Shown here: positions 45,838 through 54,089 of the stretch, one piece after another
Layout of the letters: every line of letters begins with the position of its first letter
How positions within the stretch are numbered: position 1 is the first letter of the stretch
Source of the DNA: Pseudalkalibacillus sp. SCS-8
GTDB lineage: Bacteria > Bacillota > Bacilli > Bacillales > Fictibacillaceae
Assembly (NCBI RefSeq): GCF_040126055.1
Contig: NZ_CP143541.1
Coordinates: forward strand, 3,534,001-3,598,000
Length of the DNA stretch: 64,000 nucleotides
Reading direction: 5' to 3'
The notes under the pieces: model-generated
The model's input: only the letters and a program-made list of their open reading frames with translations
Told to the model about the DNA's origin: nothing
Databases searched by the model: none
Position numbers and translations under genes: made by a program

Positions 45838-45862
45838 AAAAAAGCAGGCGCTCCTGCTAGAT
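45838..45862 (-). terminator. Terminator-like hairpin in the mqo 5' region
   Basis: AGCAGG-AGCG-CCTGCT followed by TTTTTT on the minus strand, about 30 bases before the mqo ATG. It may attenuate mqo or end an upstream transcript. Confidence 0.6.
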
Positions 45863-46151
45863 GTCGTTACAAGCAAGGCTGAACTTAGGAACACACCTTT
45901 TATATCTATCATCAGTATATATTTTTCTACAAAATGTTTATTAAAATTAAAAATTATGCTATTATCTGATAATTATACACTATTTTACGCTGGTAAAAAA
46001 GTGAAGTCTGTCGACATTGCCCTAGAAACACACAAAAACCAAGGTTTAAAAAGGATTAGGACCTTGGTTTGAGTATTAAAATAAGGCAACCCTATAACCA
46101 CTCAGTTAGGGATTGCCTTGTTTATATGGCTAAAAGATATCGTTATTGCTA
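45863..46151. other. Intergenic stretch with two hairpins
   Basis: 46034-46069 (AAACCAAGGT/ACCTTGGTTT, T run on the minus strand) and 46082-46121 (AAGGCAA/TTGCCTT with an inner CCCTA/TAGGG) can end transcripts of the small minus-strand gene at 46152-46334. No gene seen. Confidence 0.6.
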
Positions 46152-46334
46152 TTATCTTCTCAGGCGTTTCTTTATTTTATGATAAGATTTTGACCGTCTC
46201 ATATGCTTCCGCAGCTCATCGAGTGGGATGTCATCATGAAAAATTCCGTCTTCCCTAAACATTCTTTCGAAGTTCAACTCTTGATTTAAAGGCTTTTTTG
46301 AAACACTCTGACTCTCTTCAATGAACTTCGGCAT
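46152..46334 (-). CDS. Small basic protein of unknown function
   Basis: 60 residues: an acidic middle (MFREDGIFHDDIPLDELRKH) and a strongly basic C-terminus (SKSYHKIKKRLRR), which could bind nucleic acid. GGAGG seven bases before the ATG at 46334 supports the start. No domain recognised. It lies at the left border of the AT-rich island, opposite in strand to the helicase gene. Confidence 0.6.
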   Translation of the reverse strand: MPKFIEESQSVSKKPLNQELNFERMFREDGIFHDDIPLDELRKHMRRSKSYHKIKKRLRR

Positions 46335-46563
46335 TACCCCACCTCCAAAATTTTTGAAAAGATTCCCACCGAACAAGCTACTTATCCTCAAGATTCCATC
46401 GAATGTAAGCTACATTTATTCATTTTTATGATTGATTTTCAGGTTTTATGAAATATTAGTCACTCTTTAGTACTCTAAATAATTCTAAAATCCATAAATG
46501 GTTAATTTTTCTACTTTCTTTATGATAATATTATTTTAAAAAGAGATACTGGGGCCATAAAAA

Positions 46564-48213
46564 ATGAATGAACTAGTATTTGAGATGAGAGACTTTTCTC
46601 CTAAACCTGAATTTACTGAGAAGACTGTACAGCTAAATAATTATCCAATTGTGTATATTCTTTATAACAAGAAAAAGAGGCCATCTGCATATATTGGTCA
46701 AACTGTTCAAGCTACCCGAAGATTAAAGAATCATTTAGACAATAATAAGCGGAAGAATCTAAATCGCTCTATTCTAATAGGACATGAGAAGTTTAATCAG
46801 TCGGCAACTTATAATATCGAAACAAATTTGATTAACTATTTTATCGCTGATAATCACTACCAACTTCAAAACGTGAGTCAGACTAGCTCAAGGGTAATGC
46901 ACAATTATTATGAGAAATCCTTCTATAATGAGGAGCTTTTTCATGTGATTTGGGAGAAGCTTCGCGAAGAAAGTATTGTGGGCGATACACTTGAAAATCT
47001 TAGAAACAAAGATATTTATAAATTATCTCCTTATAAGGAATTATCATATTTGCAACTTGATATAAAGAATGAAATCCTTGAATTCTGTAAGGAAAATAGG
47101 CAAAAGGACGGTAACCATGTCATAACAATTGAAGGAGATGCTGGAACAGGTAAAAGCGTCCTGCTAAGCTCTCTGTTTAATACTCTTCAGGATTTGTCTA
47201 AGGATGCAAGCTCTCAATTATCAGAAACTAATAATTACTTACTAGTGAATAATGGTGAGATGCTAAAGACCTATAAAAGTCTTGCAAATAGCTTGCCGAA
47301 CATTAAGAAGAAAAGTCTAATGAAACCAACACCGTTTATTAATAAGATGAGTAAATCTGGGGAAACCGCAGATATTGTATTGATAGACGAAGCTCATCTG
47401 TTGTTGACGAAAGAAGATACGTATAATAATTTCAAATATAATAATCATCTGGACGAAATCATTAAACGTAGCAAAATTACGATCGTAATTTTTGATCCAA
47501 AACAAGTGTTAAAAATAAAAAGTTATTGGAACGACAGATTGCTTGAGGAAATTACAAAACAGTATTCAAGTAAAACTTTAAAGTTGACAGACCAAATGAG
47601 AATGAAAGCTTCTCCTAAAACACTTAGATGGATTGACCACTTTGTTACCAAAAAACTCCTTCCCTTGCCAAAAAAAGAAACAGACTCTTGTTTTGAACTC
47701 AAAATATTTAAGGATGCTGAATCATTTAAAACGGCTATTAAAAATAAAAATGACAAATTTGGTCTTTCCCGCATTGTCTCAACCTTTGATTATTTACATA
47801 AAAAGGACGGGGAAACCTACATTGTCGATAAAGAAGGAGTTAATATGCCCTGGAACAACACAGAGAGTAATGTTGCTTGGGCTGAAAATCCGAAATCTAT
47901 TAAAGAAGTTGGTTCAATATATACCGTTCAAGGATTTGACCTAAACTATGTAGGTGTGGTTCTTGGACCTTCAGTCGGCTATGATCAAAAAATAGACCAA
48001 CTGGACATAGATCCTTCCAAATACAAAGACACAGGTGGCTTTACTTCAAGGTCAGACTTGTCACCTGAGAAGAATGAAGAAATTAAGGAAGAGATCATCC
48101 TGAATTCTATCAACGTCTTGATGAAACGTGGTATACGTGGTCTATATATTTACGCAACAGACCCTACATTAAGAAAACGACTGCTCGAGTTAGAAAGGGG
48201 CAAAAAGGCATGA
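46564..48213 (+). CDS. GIY-YIG nuclease fused to DUF2075 SF1-like helicase
   Basis: 549 residues, two enzymes in one chain. Residues 27-100 are a GIY-YIG endonuclease: YILYN (31-35), YIGQT (43-47), then R52 and the acidic E86. Residues 180-549 are a DUF2075/Schlafen-like P-loop helicase: Walker A GDAGTGKS (191-198), Walker B IVLIDEAHLL (271-280), then GSIYTVQGFDLNYVGVVLGP near 460. The SD is weak. It overlaps the MazG-like gene by 4 bases. Base composition is AT-rich compared with the core genes. A nucleic-acid-targeting defence protein is the likeliest reading. Confidence 0.87.
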   Translation: MNELVFEMRDFSPKPEFTEKTVQLNNYPIVYILYNKKKRPSAYIGQTVQATRRLKNHLDNNKRKNLNRSILIGHEKFNQSATYNIETNLINYFIADNHYQLQNVSQTSSRVMHNYYEKSFYNEELFHVIWEKLREESIVGDTLENLRNKDIYKLSPYKELSYLQLDIKNEILEFCKENRQKDGNHVITIEGDAGTGKSVLLSSLFNTLQDLSKDASSQLSETNNYLLVNNGEMLKTYKSLANSLPNIKKKSLMKPTPFINKMSKSGETADIVLIDEAHLLLTKEDTYNNFKYNNHLDEIIKRSKITIVIFDPKQVLKIKSYWNDRLLEEITKQYSSKTLKLTDQMRMKASPKTLRWIDHFVTKKLLPLPKKETDSCFELKIFKDAESFKTAIKNKNDKFGLSRIVSTFDYLHKKDGETYIVDKEGVNMPWNNTESNVAWAENPKSIKEVGSIYTVQGFDLNYVGVVLGPSVGYDQKIDQLDIDPSKYKDTGGFTSRSDLSPEKNEEIKEEIILNSINVLMKRGIRGLYIYATDPTLRKRLLELERGKKA

Positions 48214-48512
48214 GCGAAATCAAACACTTGATCAATGCAATCAATGAATTCAGAGATGAGCGTAACTGGAGACAATACCATAATCCAAAGGACCTTGCTA
48301 TCTCCATCTCCATTGAAGCAGCAGAACTACTAGAAGACTTTCAATGGGTAAGCAGTGAAGAAGCACTCAAAGCAAACAAAGAAAACATCCGTGAAGAAAT
48401 CGCGGATGTCTTAATCTATTCCTTAATGCTTTGTGCTGATCTTAACTTAGATGTGAAAGAGATCGTGGAAGAAAAGATTGTGAAGAATGGGAAGAAGTAT
48501 CCGGTTAGTTAA
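48210..48512 (+). CDS. MazG-like nucleotide pyrophosphohydrolase
   Basis: A 100-residue all-alpha NTP pyrophosphohydrolase. The metal motifs are EAAE (36-39) and EIAD (63-66), i.e. ExxE...ExxD. It should hydrolyse NTPs or dNTPs to NMP and pyrophosphate. Its ATG overlaps the helicase stop (ATGA), giving coupled translation and pointing to joint function. Single-domain MazG proteins occur in phage, antiphage and housekeeping settings. Confidence 0.87.
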   Translation: MSEIKHLINAINEFRDERNWRQYHNPKDLAISISIEAAELLEDFQWVSSEEALKANKENIREEIADVLIYSLMLCADLNLDVKEIVEEKIVKNGKKYPVS

Positions 48513-48569
48513 GGACTGGGATTTCTTCTCTAGTATTTATTACTTAGGATACGTTCAGGGTATTATAGA

Positions 48570-48614
48570 AAAAAAAATAAAGGCATGGGAATACATTAAT
48601 CCAATGCCTCAATA
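48570..48614 (-). terminator. Weak hairpin downstream of the small membrane protein gene
   Basis: GGCATTGGA/TCCCATGCC imperfect stem followed by TTTATTTTTTTTT on the minus strand. Confidence 0.55.
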
Positions 48615-48667
48615 GTATCTTTACAGATATCTCCACAATCATAATTTACACCTGTGCATTAGTTAAT

Positions 48668-48970
48668 TTAATTTGAAGTATTATTGGAAATAATCTTTGA
48701 TTTAGAACGCTTCATAAAAAATAGTATTGTGAAATATATAACTCCTATTAATATAAAGCTCACACCATAAAGTGCAATACCAAAAACTTGACTAAAACCA
48801 TCAGCCGCACTAAAAAACCACCAAATACTAGCTGAAAATAACAGGAAGAAATTCAACAAAGTTGTTCTTAGAATTGCTGATCTAAAGTTATTAGATTTTC
48901 TAAATAATTTAATGGCATAAACGTTAGTTATCATACCCGATATCAGAATAGGGATAATATAATTCATCAT
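48668..48970 (-). CDS. Small three-TM membrane protein
   Basis: 100 residues with three hydrophobic helices (about 3-20, 34-56, 63-88) and a basic C-terminus (KRSKSKI). No family recognised. GAGAGGG lies ten bases before the first of two adjacent ATG codons. Lies between the helicase pair and the secreted protein pair. Confidence 0.6.
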   Translation of the reverse strand: MMNYIIPILISGMITNVYAIKLFRKSNNFRSAILRTTLLNFFLLFSASIWWFFSAADGFSQVFGIALYGVSFILIGVIYFTILFFMKRSKSKIISNNTSN

Positions 48971-49011
48971 CTTAGTATACCCTCTCTAGTCTTATCTCTA
49001 TTTAATAACTC

Positions 49012-49656
49012 TTAGTATTTTACTAATTGAGTATATTTAGTTCCTTTGGCTCCGCGTTGAACAATAGGACTCAATTCAAACCATCCTTCATCACCTAGAT
49101 TAGCATGTTCACTTACATATGGAACATAAGAAATATCAAAATTTGTAGGCGTTCCAGTTTTAGTACCATCATTAGTTTTACCCCATACCCAAACATAATT
49201 CCACTCATATGCATATTCTACTACGCCATCACATCGGATATCTGAAATTTCATCAACTGCAACATAACTTCCTGGATTACTTTCATAAGCTAAAGCATCG
49301 TACATAGTATAGGTTATTTCTGGATCGGCATCCATGGCCTTTGCAGTATATAAAATATAATCTTTATCAGTAGAAGTTGTATCTGGGTTATAATAGGCTC
49401 CTAAATAAGTCTGACCATTAAGAAAAGAATCCCATGTACTTAATTCAATTTCATGATTATACCCTTTTATTTCATAAATTCCTATTCCAGCACGCCGTAA
49501 ACCAGCATGGTTATACGCATTCGCTAATCCTCCATCTCGATATCTAGCATCAGCCTCAAGTGCAGCAGATGCTGAGATATTAGTAAAAACAAGGGATGAA
49601 CTTAAAATACCTAAAATAGTTAAATACTTAATTGTTTTACTTATAAATTTTTTCAT
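49012..49656 (-). CDS. Secreted NlpC/P60-like (permuted) cysteine amidase, putative
   Basis: 214 residues with a signal peptide (cleavage near ASA-A, about residue 31). H50 in ANAYNHAGLRRAGIGIYEI and C142 in DIRCDGVVEYAYEWN match the permuted papain-fold order (His before Cys) of YiiX/NlpC-like proteins; CDGVVEY is the characteristic nucleophile segment. It would cleave peptide or lipid amide bonds outside the cell. Its ATG directly follows the stop of the HEAT-repeat gene, and GGGAGG is eight bases upstream, so the two act together. Family call is by motif only. Confidence 0.6.
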   Translation of the reverse strand: MKKFISKTIKYLTILGILSSSLVFTNISASAALEADARYRDGGLANAYNHAGLRRAGIGIYEIKGYNHEIELSTWDSFLNGQTYLGAYYNPDTTSTDKDYILYTAKAMDADPEITYTMYDALAYESNPGSYVAVDEISDIRCDGVVEYAYEWNYVWVWGKTNDGTKTGTPTNFDISYVPYVSEHANLGDEGWFELSPIVQRGAKGTKYTQLVKY

Positions 49657-50811
49657 TTACTTATCCTCCCACTTCGGTGAATTAGAAGGAAACTTCGATT
49701 TTGGAGTTGCCATAATTTCAGCTAAAGCACTTTCTGCATTTTTTTGAAGAGTTATATCTGTAGCATTTTCTACAATAAGTTCTAGTTTATTAACAGCTGA
49801 ATGTAGTTTAATTATTTGAGCCGCTTTAATTCCGTTACTAATTATTTCGTTAGTCTGATTTAAATTTAACATAGAAAGAATTGTTTTTTTGTTTGAAATT
49901 AAAGAGTACTTCACAATGTGGTCGTCGCCTTGTCCATAAAGAGAAAGAAGTGATTTTACTCCTTTTACGCCTCCCTGAATACCTAAAGCATAAACAGTAG
50001 AATCATAAACTTCTGAATTTGTAGTATTGCTAGCAATAGCTTTTATTTTTTCTTTATCAATTAAAATCTTACTTTTCGCTCCAGTTACTACGGCATGTCT
50101 TACAATAATATCGGAATATTTGCTTGGATTTGAAATTACAGCATTAACTACGCCTTCTAATTGAGGATGTCCAACTCTTCTCATAGCAGTAATTGCTGCA
50201 CCTCTTACTTCTGCTGTTTCATTCTCATTATTGAAGATAGAAAGTAGTTTCTCCTCTTGTTCAGCTTTTCTTATTGGATTCGTACTTGGCTGACGAATTT
50301 TTAATAAGGCATATTTTCTTATCGATTTACTTTCAGTTTTATCTATTCCCAAACTATATAGAGTTTTTAATACTTCTTCGACTGGCATCTTGTTGTTAGG
50401 GTGTGTAGAGCTGTCAATTAAAAACATTCTAAATTTATTATTATGAGTGTTGTCTTTGATGTGATTGTTAATTTCTTGAAAGGGAACCCCTACTTTAAAC
50501 TTTTTCTGTAGGTGGGAAACTAATACAAGGCCTTCCTGATCTAATGTATATTCACCCTGATTGGCAAACTCTGCTGCTGTTTCAAGAAGTTCATTAGTAT
50601 TTAATTTTGAAAGATATTCATTCATAGCGGAAGGATCATGTTGTAAAGATTTAATTTTTTTAAAGTGATTTGCATCTTTAATACTATTTTTGTCAAGAGT
50701 TATTATTGGTGTTGAAGCCTCTGAAGAATTCAGGTATACCAATGAACCTGTAGTAATGGTCAAAGCTAAAGTTATAGTGGTTACTTTGAAACTTTTCTTT
50801 AGTATATTCAT
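49657..50811 (-). CDS. Secreted HEAT-repeat protein
   Basis: 384 residues with a signal peptide (FKVTTITLALTITTGSLVY). From about residue 130 the protein is a chain of paired helices (VEEVLKTLYSLG, KSIRKYALLKIRQP, AEVRGAAITAMRRVGHPQ, VYDSTVYALGIQGGVKGVKS), typical of HEAT/PBS-lyase repeats that form a peptide-binding solenoid. No catalytic motif. First gene of a two-gene operon with the amidase-like protein. The island position suggests interaction with other cells or with phage, but this is a guess. Confidence 0.7.
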   Translation of the reverse strand: MNILKKSFKVTTITLALTITTGSLVYLNSSEASTPIITLDKNSIKDANHFKKIKSLQHDPSAMNEYLSKLNTNELLETAAEFANQGEYTLDQEGLVLVSHLQKKFKVGVPFQEINNHIKDNTHNNKFRMFLIDSSTHPNNKMPVEEVLKTLYSLGIDKTESKSIRKYALLKIRQPSTNPIRKAEQEEKLLSIFNNENETAEVRGAAITAMRRVGHPQLEGVVNAVISNPSKYSDIIVRHAVVTGAKSKILIDKEKIKAIASNTTNSEVYDSTVYALGIQGGVKGVKSLLSLYGQGDDHIVKYSLISNKKTILSMLNLNQTNEIISNGIKAAQIIKLHSAVNKLELIVENATDITLQKNAESALAEIMATPKSKFPSNSPKWEDK

Positions 50812-51299
50812 TTTTCCCCTCCAATTAATTTAATCTAATACCGAAACCCTAAGTAAACTTATTCTCCTTTTATGAATATTTGGTATTATGAAAAATCTAC
50901 CACTCAGATTACATTAGAAAAAAATGGAATACAAGGGGTTTAACTTAATTAGGAGAATGTATTGAATTTATTTTGATTATTTAGGGGATAAAATCGGATA
51001 AATAGGTACTTAGCACGGGGAAGATAATACCATTTCACATGGATCGATAATATGTGGCGATGTGGGTTACAAAAAGAAAAAGATTGCTATCAGAGCCGAT
51101 TATAAAATTAATTTATCTTGGGTACAAATGTTCTGTTAGATCGTATACGCAAATTAGTTAAAGAACCAACATAGAGTACTGCAAGTCGATAGTTAAGCTA
51201 CATAAACACTTCTCTTATCCTTCTTTCTTATTTTTGCTGAACCATTTTGATATTTCAGATTTATCGGTTGATAAAAAATACAATCTTTAAACCAAGATT
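50812..51299. other. AT-rich noncoding stretch
   Basis: No gene with a ribosome site. Part of it may be the decayed 5' section of the IS3 element that follows, but I cannot read a continuous transposase frame here. Confidence 0.5.
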
Positions 51300-51777
51300 A
51301 GACGTTCAAATCCTTACAAGAAAATGGCAAAAGCAACAAAGGAACATAATACGTGCCCGAACCTATTGAATAGCCAATTTGTCCAAACAGATTCAGGGAA
51401 GGTATTACTGAAGGATATTACCTATCTCTGTCTCGAAAATGGAACACCTGTCTATTTGTCCCAAAGATGGAACTACACGTGAAATCTTAGTCAACTACTT
51501 AACAACATCATTAGAGATGGACATCGCTTATCGCACGCTTAAAAAGCTAATAGAATCTTTGGAGGGTAACGTCCACCCTGAAGCAATTCTTCACTCTGAT
51601 CAGGGTGTTCACAATACACATCCTGAATTTCAAAAGAGAGTTAAAAAGCTTGGGTTTAATCAATCTATGTCACGAAAGGGAAACGATTACATGGAGTACT
51701 ACAATTCCTCGAGGTATCAATGGGGATTAAGAAGAATGACCCCAGAACAATTCCGGGGTCACCTCTTAGCTGCTTAG
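51300..51777 (+). pseudogene. IS3-family transposase (OrfB) remnant
   Basis: The frame from 51300 reads RRSNPYKKMAKATKEHNTCP and continues through KVLLKDITYLCLENGTPVYL, the first Asp region of the DDE integrase. It then shifts frame near 51460 into DGTTREILVNYLTTSLEMD and HSDQGVHNTHPEFQKRV (second Asp). SRKGN runs straight into YMEYYNSSRYQWGLRRMTPE, so about 40 residues with the catalytic Glu are deleted. No inverted repeats or OrfA were found. Dead element. Confidence 0.82.
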
Positions 51778-51866
51778 GTCTTTAAACTGTCTATTTGTTA
51801 GGGTGCAGTTCACTGTGCTTGCCTGTTATTCTTTTTAGTTATAATTTAAGTGGGAAAATCTGTTAT

Positions 51867-52658
51867 TTACTGCCTGTGTATCGCCTTAATACCGTCCCCA
51901 CCTAAAAAAGCATGTCCGGTTTGTAAGGTAAGTACCGTATCAAATCCGTAGCGACTATACACTTTTTCCACTCGTTCATTAATGGGGTGGACCCATACTT
52001 TTTCGAGCTGTCGGTTTTGAGCTTCTTTTTGTACATGCTGGAGCACCAAACCAATTAATCCTTTTCCTCTGTATTCCTCGATTGTGGCAACACTTTCTAC
52101 TCTCCCTTGACTGCCATGAACAAATAAACATGCTGTGGAACATGGTATGCCGTTATATTTTAATAGGTAATGCGTATAACGAGGATCATTAAATTCAGAT
52201 TCAAAAGCCTTTTCACGAACGGCTTTTCCTCCAAATTCGGTAATCTGACACTCGACCATTAAGGCATCCTGATAATTCTTAGTGGTTACTTTCTCGATTG
52301 TGACTTCTTGATTTGAAGGTAACTGTGTTATTTCTTTATTCCATAGCTGAATAGGTTGCGAAAACGCTTCATATTGAAAGCCCTTCTCTTCTTTTAATTG
52401 ATCAATAAAGCCTGTCAAGGACTCAACGTTATATAGATAAAATCTTGGAATAATATTTAGATCCTCATAGAATGAAATGACCTCATCGATCACTTTATCA
52501 GGGTGTTCAGGCTGTTCACTCACATGGGCATGGTTTGCATCATATAAGGCTGGTTGGTGTTGGTTCCAAAATAAAACACCCCACGGTTGATCTTGTTTAT
52601 TTGAAAAGGATTGTAAAAGTGCAAAATTCAGCTCTTCAATCTGTTTAATTAAATCCAT
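51867..52658 (-). CDS. GNAT family acetyltransferase
   Basis: 263 residues. The C-terminal half is a GNAT domain with RVESVATIEEYRGKGLIGLV as the acetyl-CoA loop; the N-terminal half looks like a degenerate second GNAT unit. Substrate unknown. Start taken at ATG 52658, which follows AGGCGGG; ATG 52676 is upstream of that site. It marks the return toward core sequence at the right side of the island. Confidence 0.78.
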   Translation of the reverse strand: MDLIKQIEELNFALLQSFSNKQDQPWGVLFWNQHQPALYDANHAHVSEQPEHPDKVIDEVISFYEDLNIIPRFYLYNVESLTGFIDQLKEEKGFQYEAFSQPIQLWNKEITQLPSNQEVTIEKVTTKNYQDALMVECQITEFGGKAVREKAFESEFNDPRYTHYLLKYNGIPCSTACLFVHGSQGRVESVATIEEYRGKGLIGLVLQHVQKEAQNRQLEKVWVHPINERVEKVYSRYGFDTVLTLQTGHAFLGGDGIKAIHRQ

Positions 52659-52928
52659 TGTTTCCCGCCTATCCATTTATTTTTATCCATTCTATCATTT
52701 TAATGCTGCTCATATCTCCTATGCATGCCGCATCTTGGAATAATAAGGATTCTTTTCAATGAATTGGGTCATAACAACACGGCTCTTCCCCTTGCACTTT
52801 TCGTGTAATACTATTAAAGTATATAATGGTTGAAATCCAGCCTAACTGGTAATAGATAAGACTGAAATATTGTCGCTTTTTAATTTTTGGAACAACATGT
52901 TTCCATAAAGGAAAGGGTTCAGATAGAT

Positions 52929-53930
52929 ATGAAAGATAATTTTTGGCATGAGTTACCGCGACCGTTTTTTGTTCTGGCACCGATGGAAGCTGTGACGGAT
53001 GTCGTTTTTCGTCATGTCGTGAGTGAAGCAGCGAGACCTGACGTATTTTTTACAGAGTTTACGAATACGGAAAGCTACTGTCACCCGAAAGGAAAAGACA
53101 GCGTTAAAGGGCGTCTTACGTTCACGGAAGATGAACAACCGATTGTCGCCCATATTTGGGGAGACAAACCTGAATACTTCCGCCAAATGAGTATTGGTAT
53201 GGCCGAAATGGGCTTTCGCGGAATAGATATTAATATGGGGTGTCCTGTGCAGAATGTTGCAGGGAATGGAAAAGGATGCGGGCTGATTCGCCGTCCTGAG
53301 GTTGCAGCGGAGCTTATCCAGGCAGCAAAAGCAGGGGGACTCCCTGTAAGTGTGAAGACTCGACTCGGATATACGAGAGTGGATGAATGGCGCCACTGGC
53401 TGAAGCATCTCCTTGAACAGGATATTGTCAATCTTTCCATCCATCTCCGAACGAAAAAGGAGATGAGTAATGTTGATGCTCATTGGGAGCTCATTCCGGA
53501 GATCAAGCAGCTTCGTGACGAAGTGGCCCCTGAAACGCTTCTGACCATCAACGGGGATATACCTGACCGTCAAAAGGGACTAGAACTTGCAGAAAAATAT
53601 GGCGTAGACGGCATTATGATCGGACGAGGCGTATTCCATAACCCGTTCTGCTTCGAGAAAGAGAAGAAAGAGCATACGAGCGAAGAACTGCTCGATCTTC
53701 TACGACTGCAGCTCGATCTGCATGATAAATATTCCGAAGAACTAGAGCCACGACTCTTTAAACCGCTCCGCCGCTTCTTTAAGATATACGTCAAAGGATT
53801 CCGAGGAGCAAGTCAATTACGGAATCAGCTGATGGAAACAGAATCCACAGATGAAGTGCGCGCTCTACTGGATGAGTTCACAGAGAAAGATGGAGGCGTT
53901 CAGGAAGAGGAAGGATTTACTGTTTCTTAG
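52929..53930 (+). CDS. tRNA-dihydrouridine synthase (Dus)
   Basis: A 333-residue FMN-dependent TIM barrel that reduces uridine to dihydrouridine in t[18 protein letters not shown] opens the barrel; [19 protein letters not shown] holds the catalytic Cys; [15 protein letters not shown] and [15 protein letters not shown] are the FMN phosphate strands. The C-terminal helical domain is present. ATG at 52929 is preceded by GGAAAGGG. It does not lie next to other tRNA genes. Confidence 0.92.
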   Translation: MKDNFWHELPRPFFVLAPMEAVTDVVFRHVVSEAARPDVFFTEFTNTESYCHPKGKDSVKGRLTFTEDEQPIVAHIWGDKPEYFRQMSIGMAEMGFRGIDINMGCPVQNVAGNGKGCGLIRRPEVAAELIQAAKAGGLPVSVKTRLGYTRVDEWRHWLKHLLEQDIVNLSIHLRTKKEMSNVDAHWELIPEIKQLRDEVAPETLLTINGDIPDRQKGLELAEKYGVDGIMIGRGVFHNPFCFEKEKKEHTSEELLDLLRLQLDLHDKYSEELEPRLFKPLRRFFKIYVKGFRGASQLRNQLMETESTDEVRALLDEFTEKDGGVQEEEGFTVS

Positions 53931-53965
53931 GTAAAACCCTGATTTAAATAATTTCTTATATTTTC

Positions 53966-54007
53966 CCAAGAGAGGAGAGCCGTTCAGGCTTTTCTCTCTT
54001 TTTTTAT
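53966..54007 (+). terminator. Terminator of the dus gene
   Basis: AAGAGAGGAGAGCC/GGCTTTTCTCTCTT stem with G-U pairs and a long T run. Confidence 0.82.
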
Positions 54008-54089
54008 TAGCATAATGAAAGTGTAGCCATACGATTAGGTGTGCGGGGTGAGCTATCGGTAATCCGCACAAATACCTTTATTTCTTAAT

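Noticed and set aside
45957..46072. Plus-strand frame of about 38 codons
   Set aside because: No SD, and it ends inside a terminator hairpin.
51439..51777. Intact small transposase gene
   Set aside because: It is the shifted second half of an OrfB; the upstream frame carries the N-terminal catalytic part and the region with the catalytic Glu is deleted.
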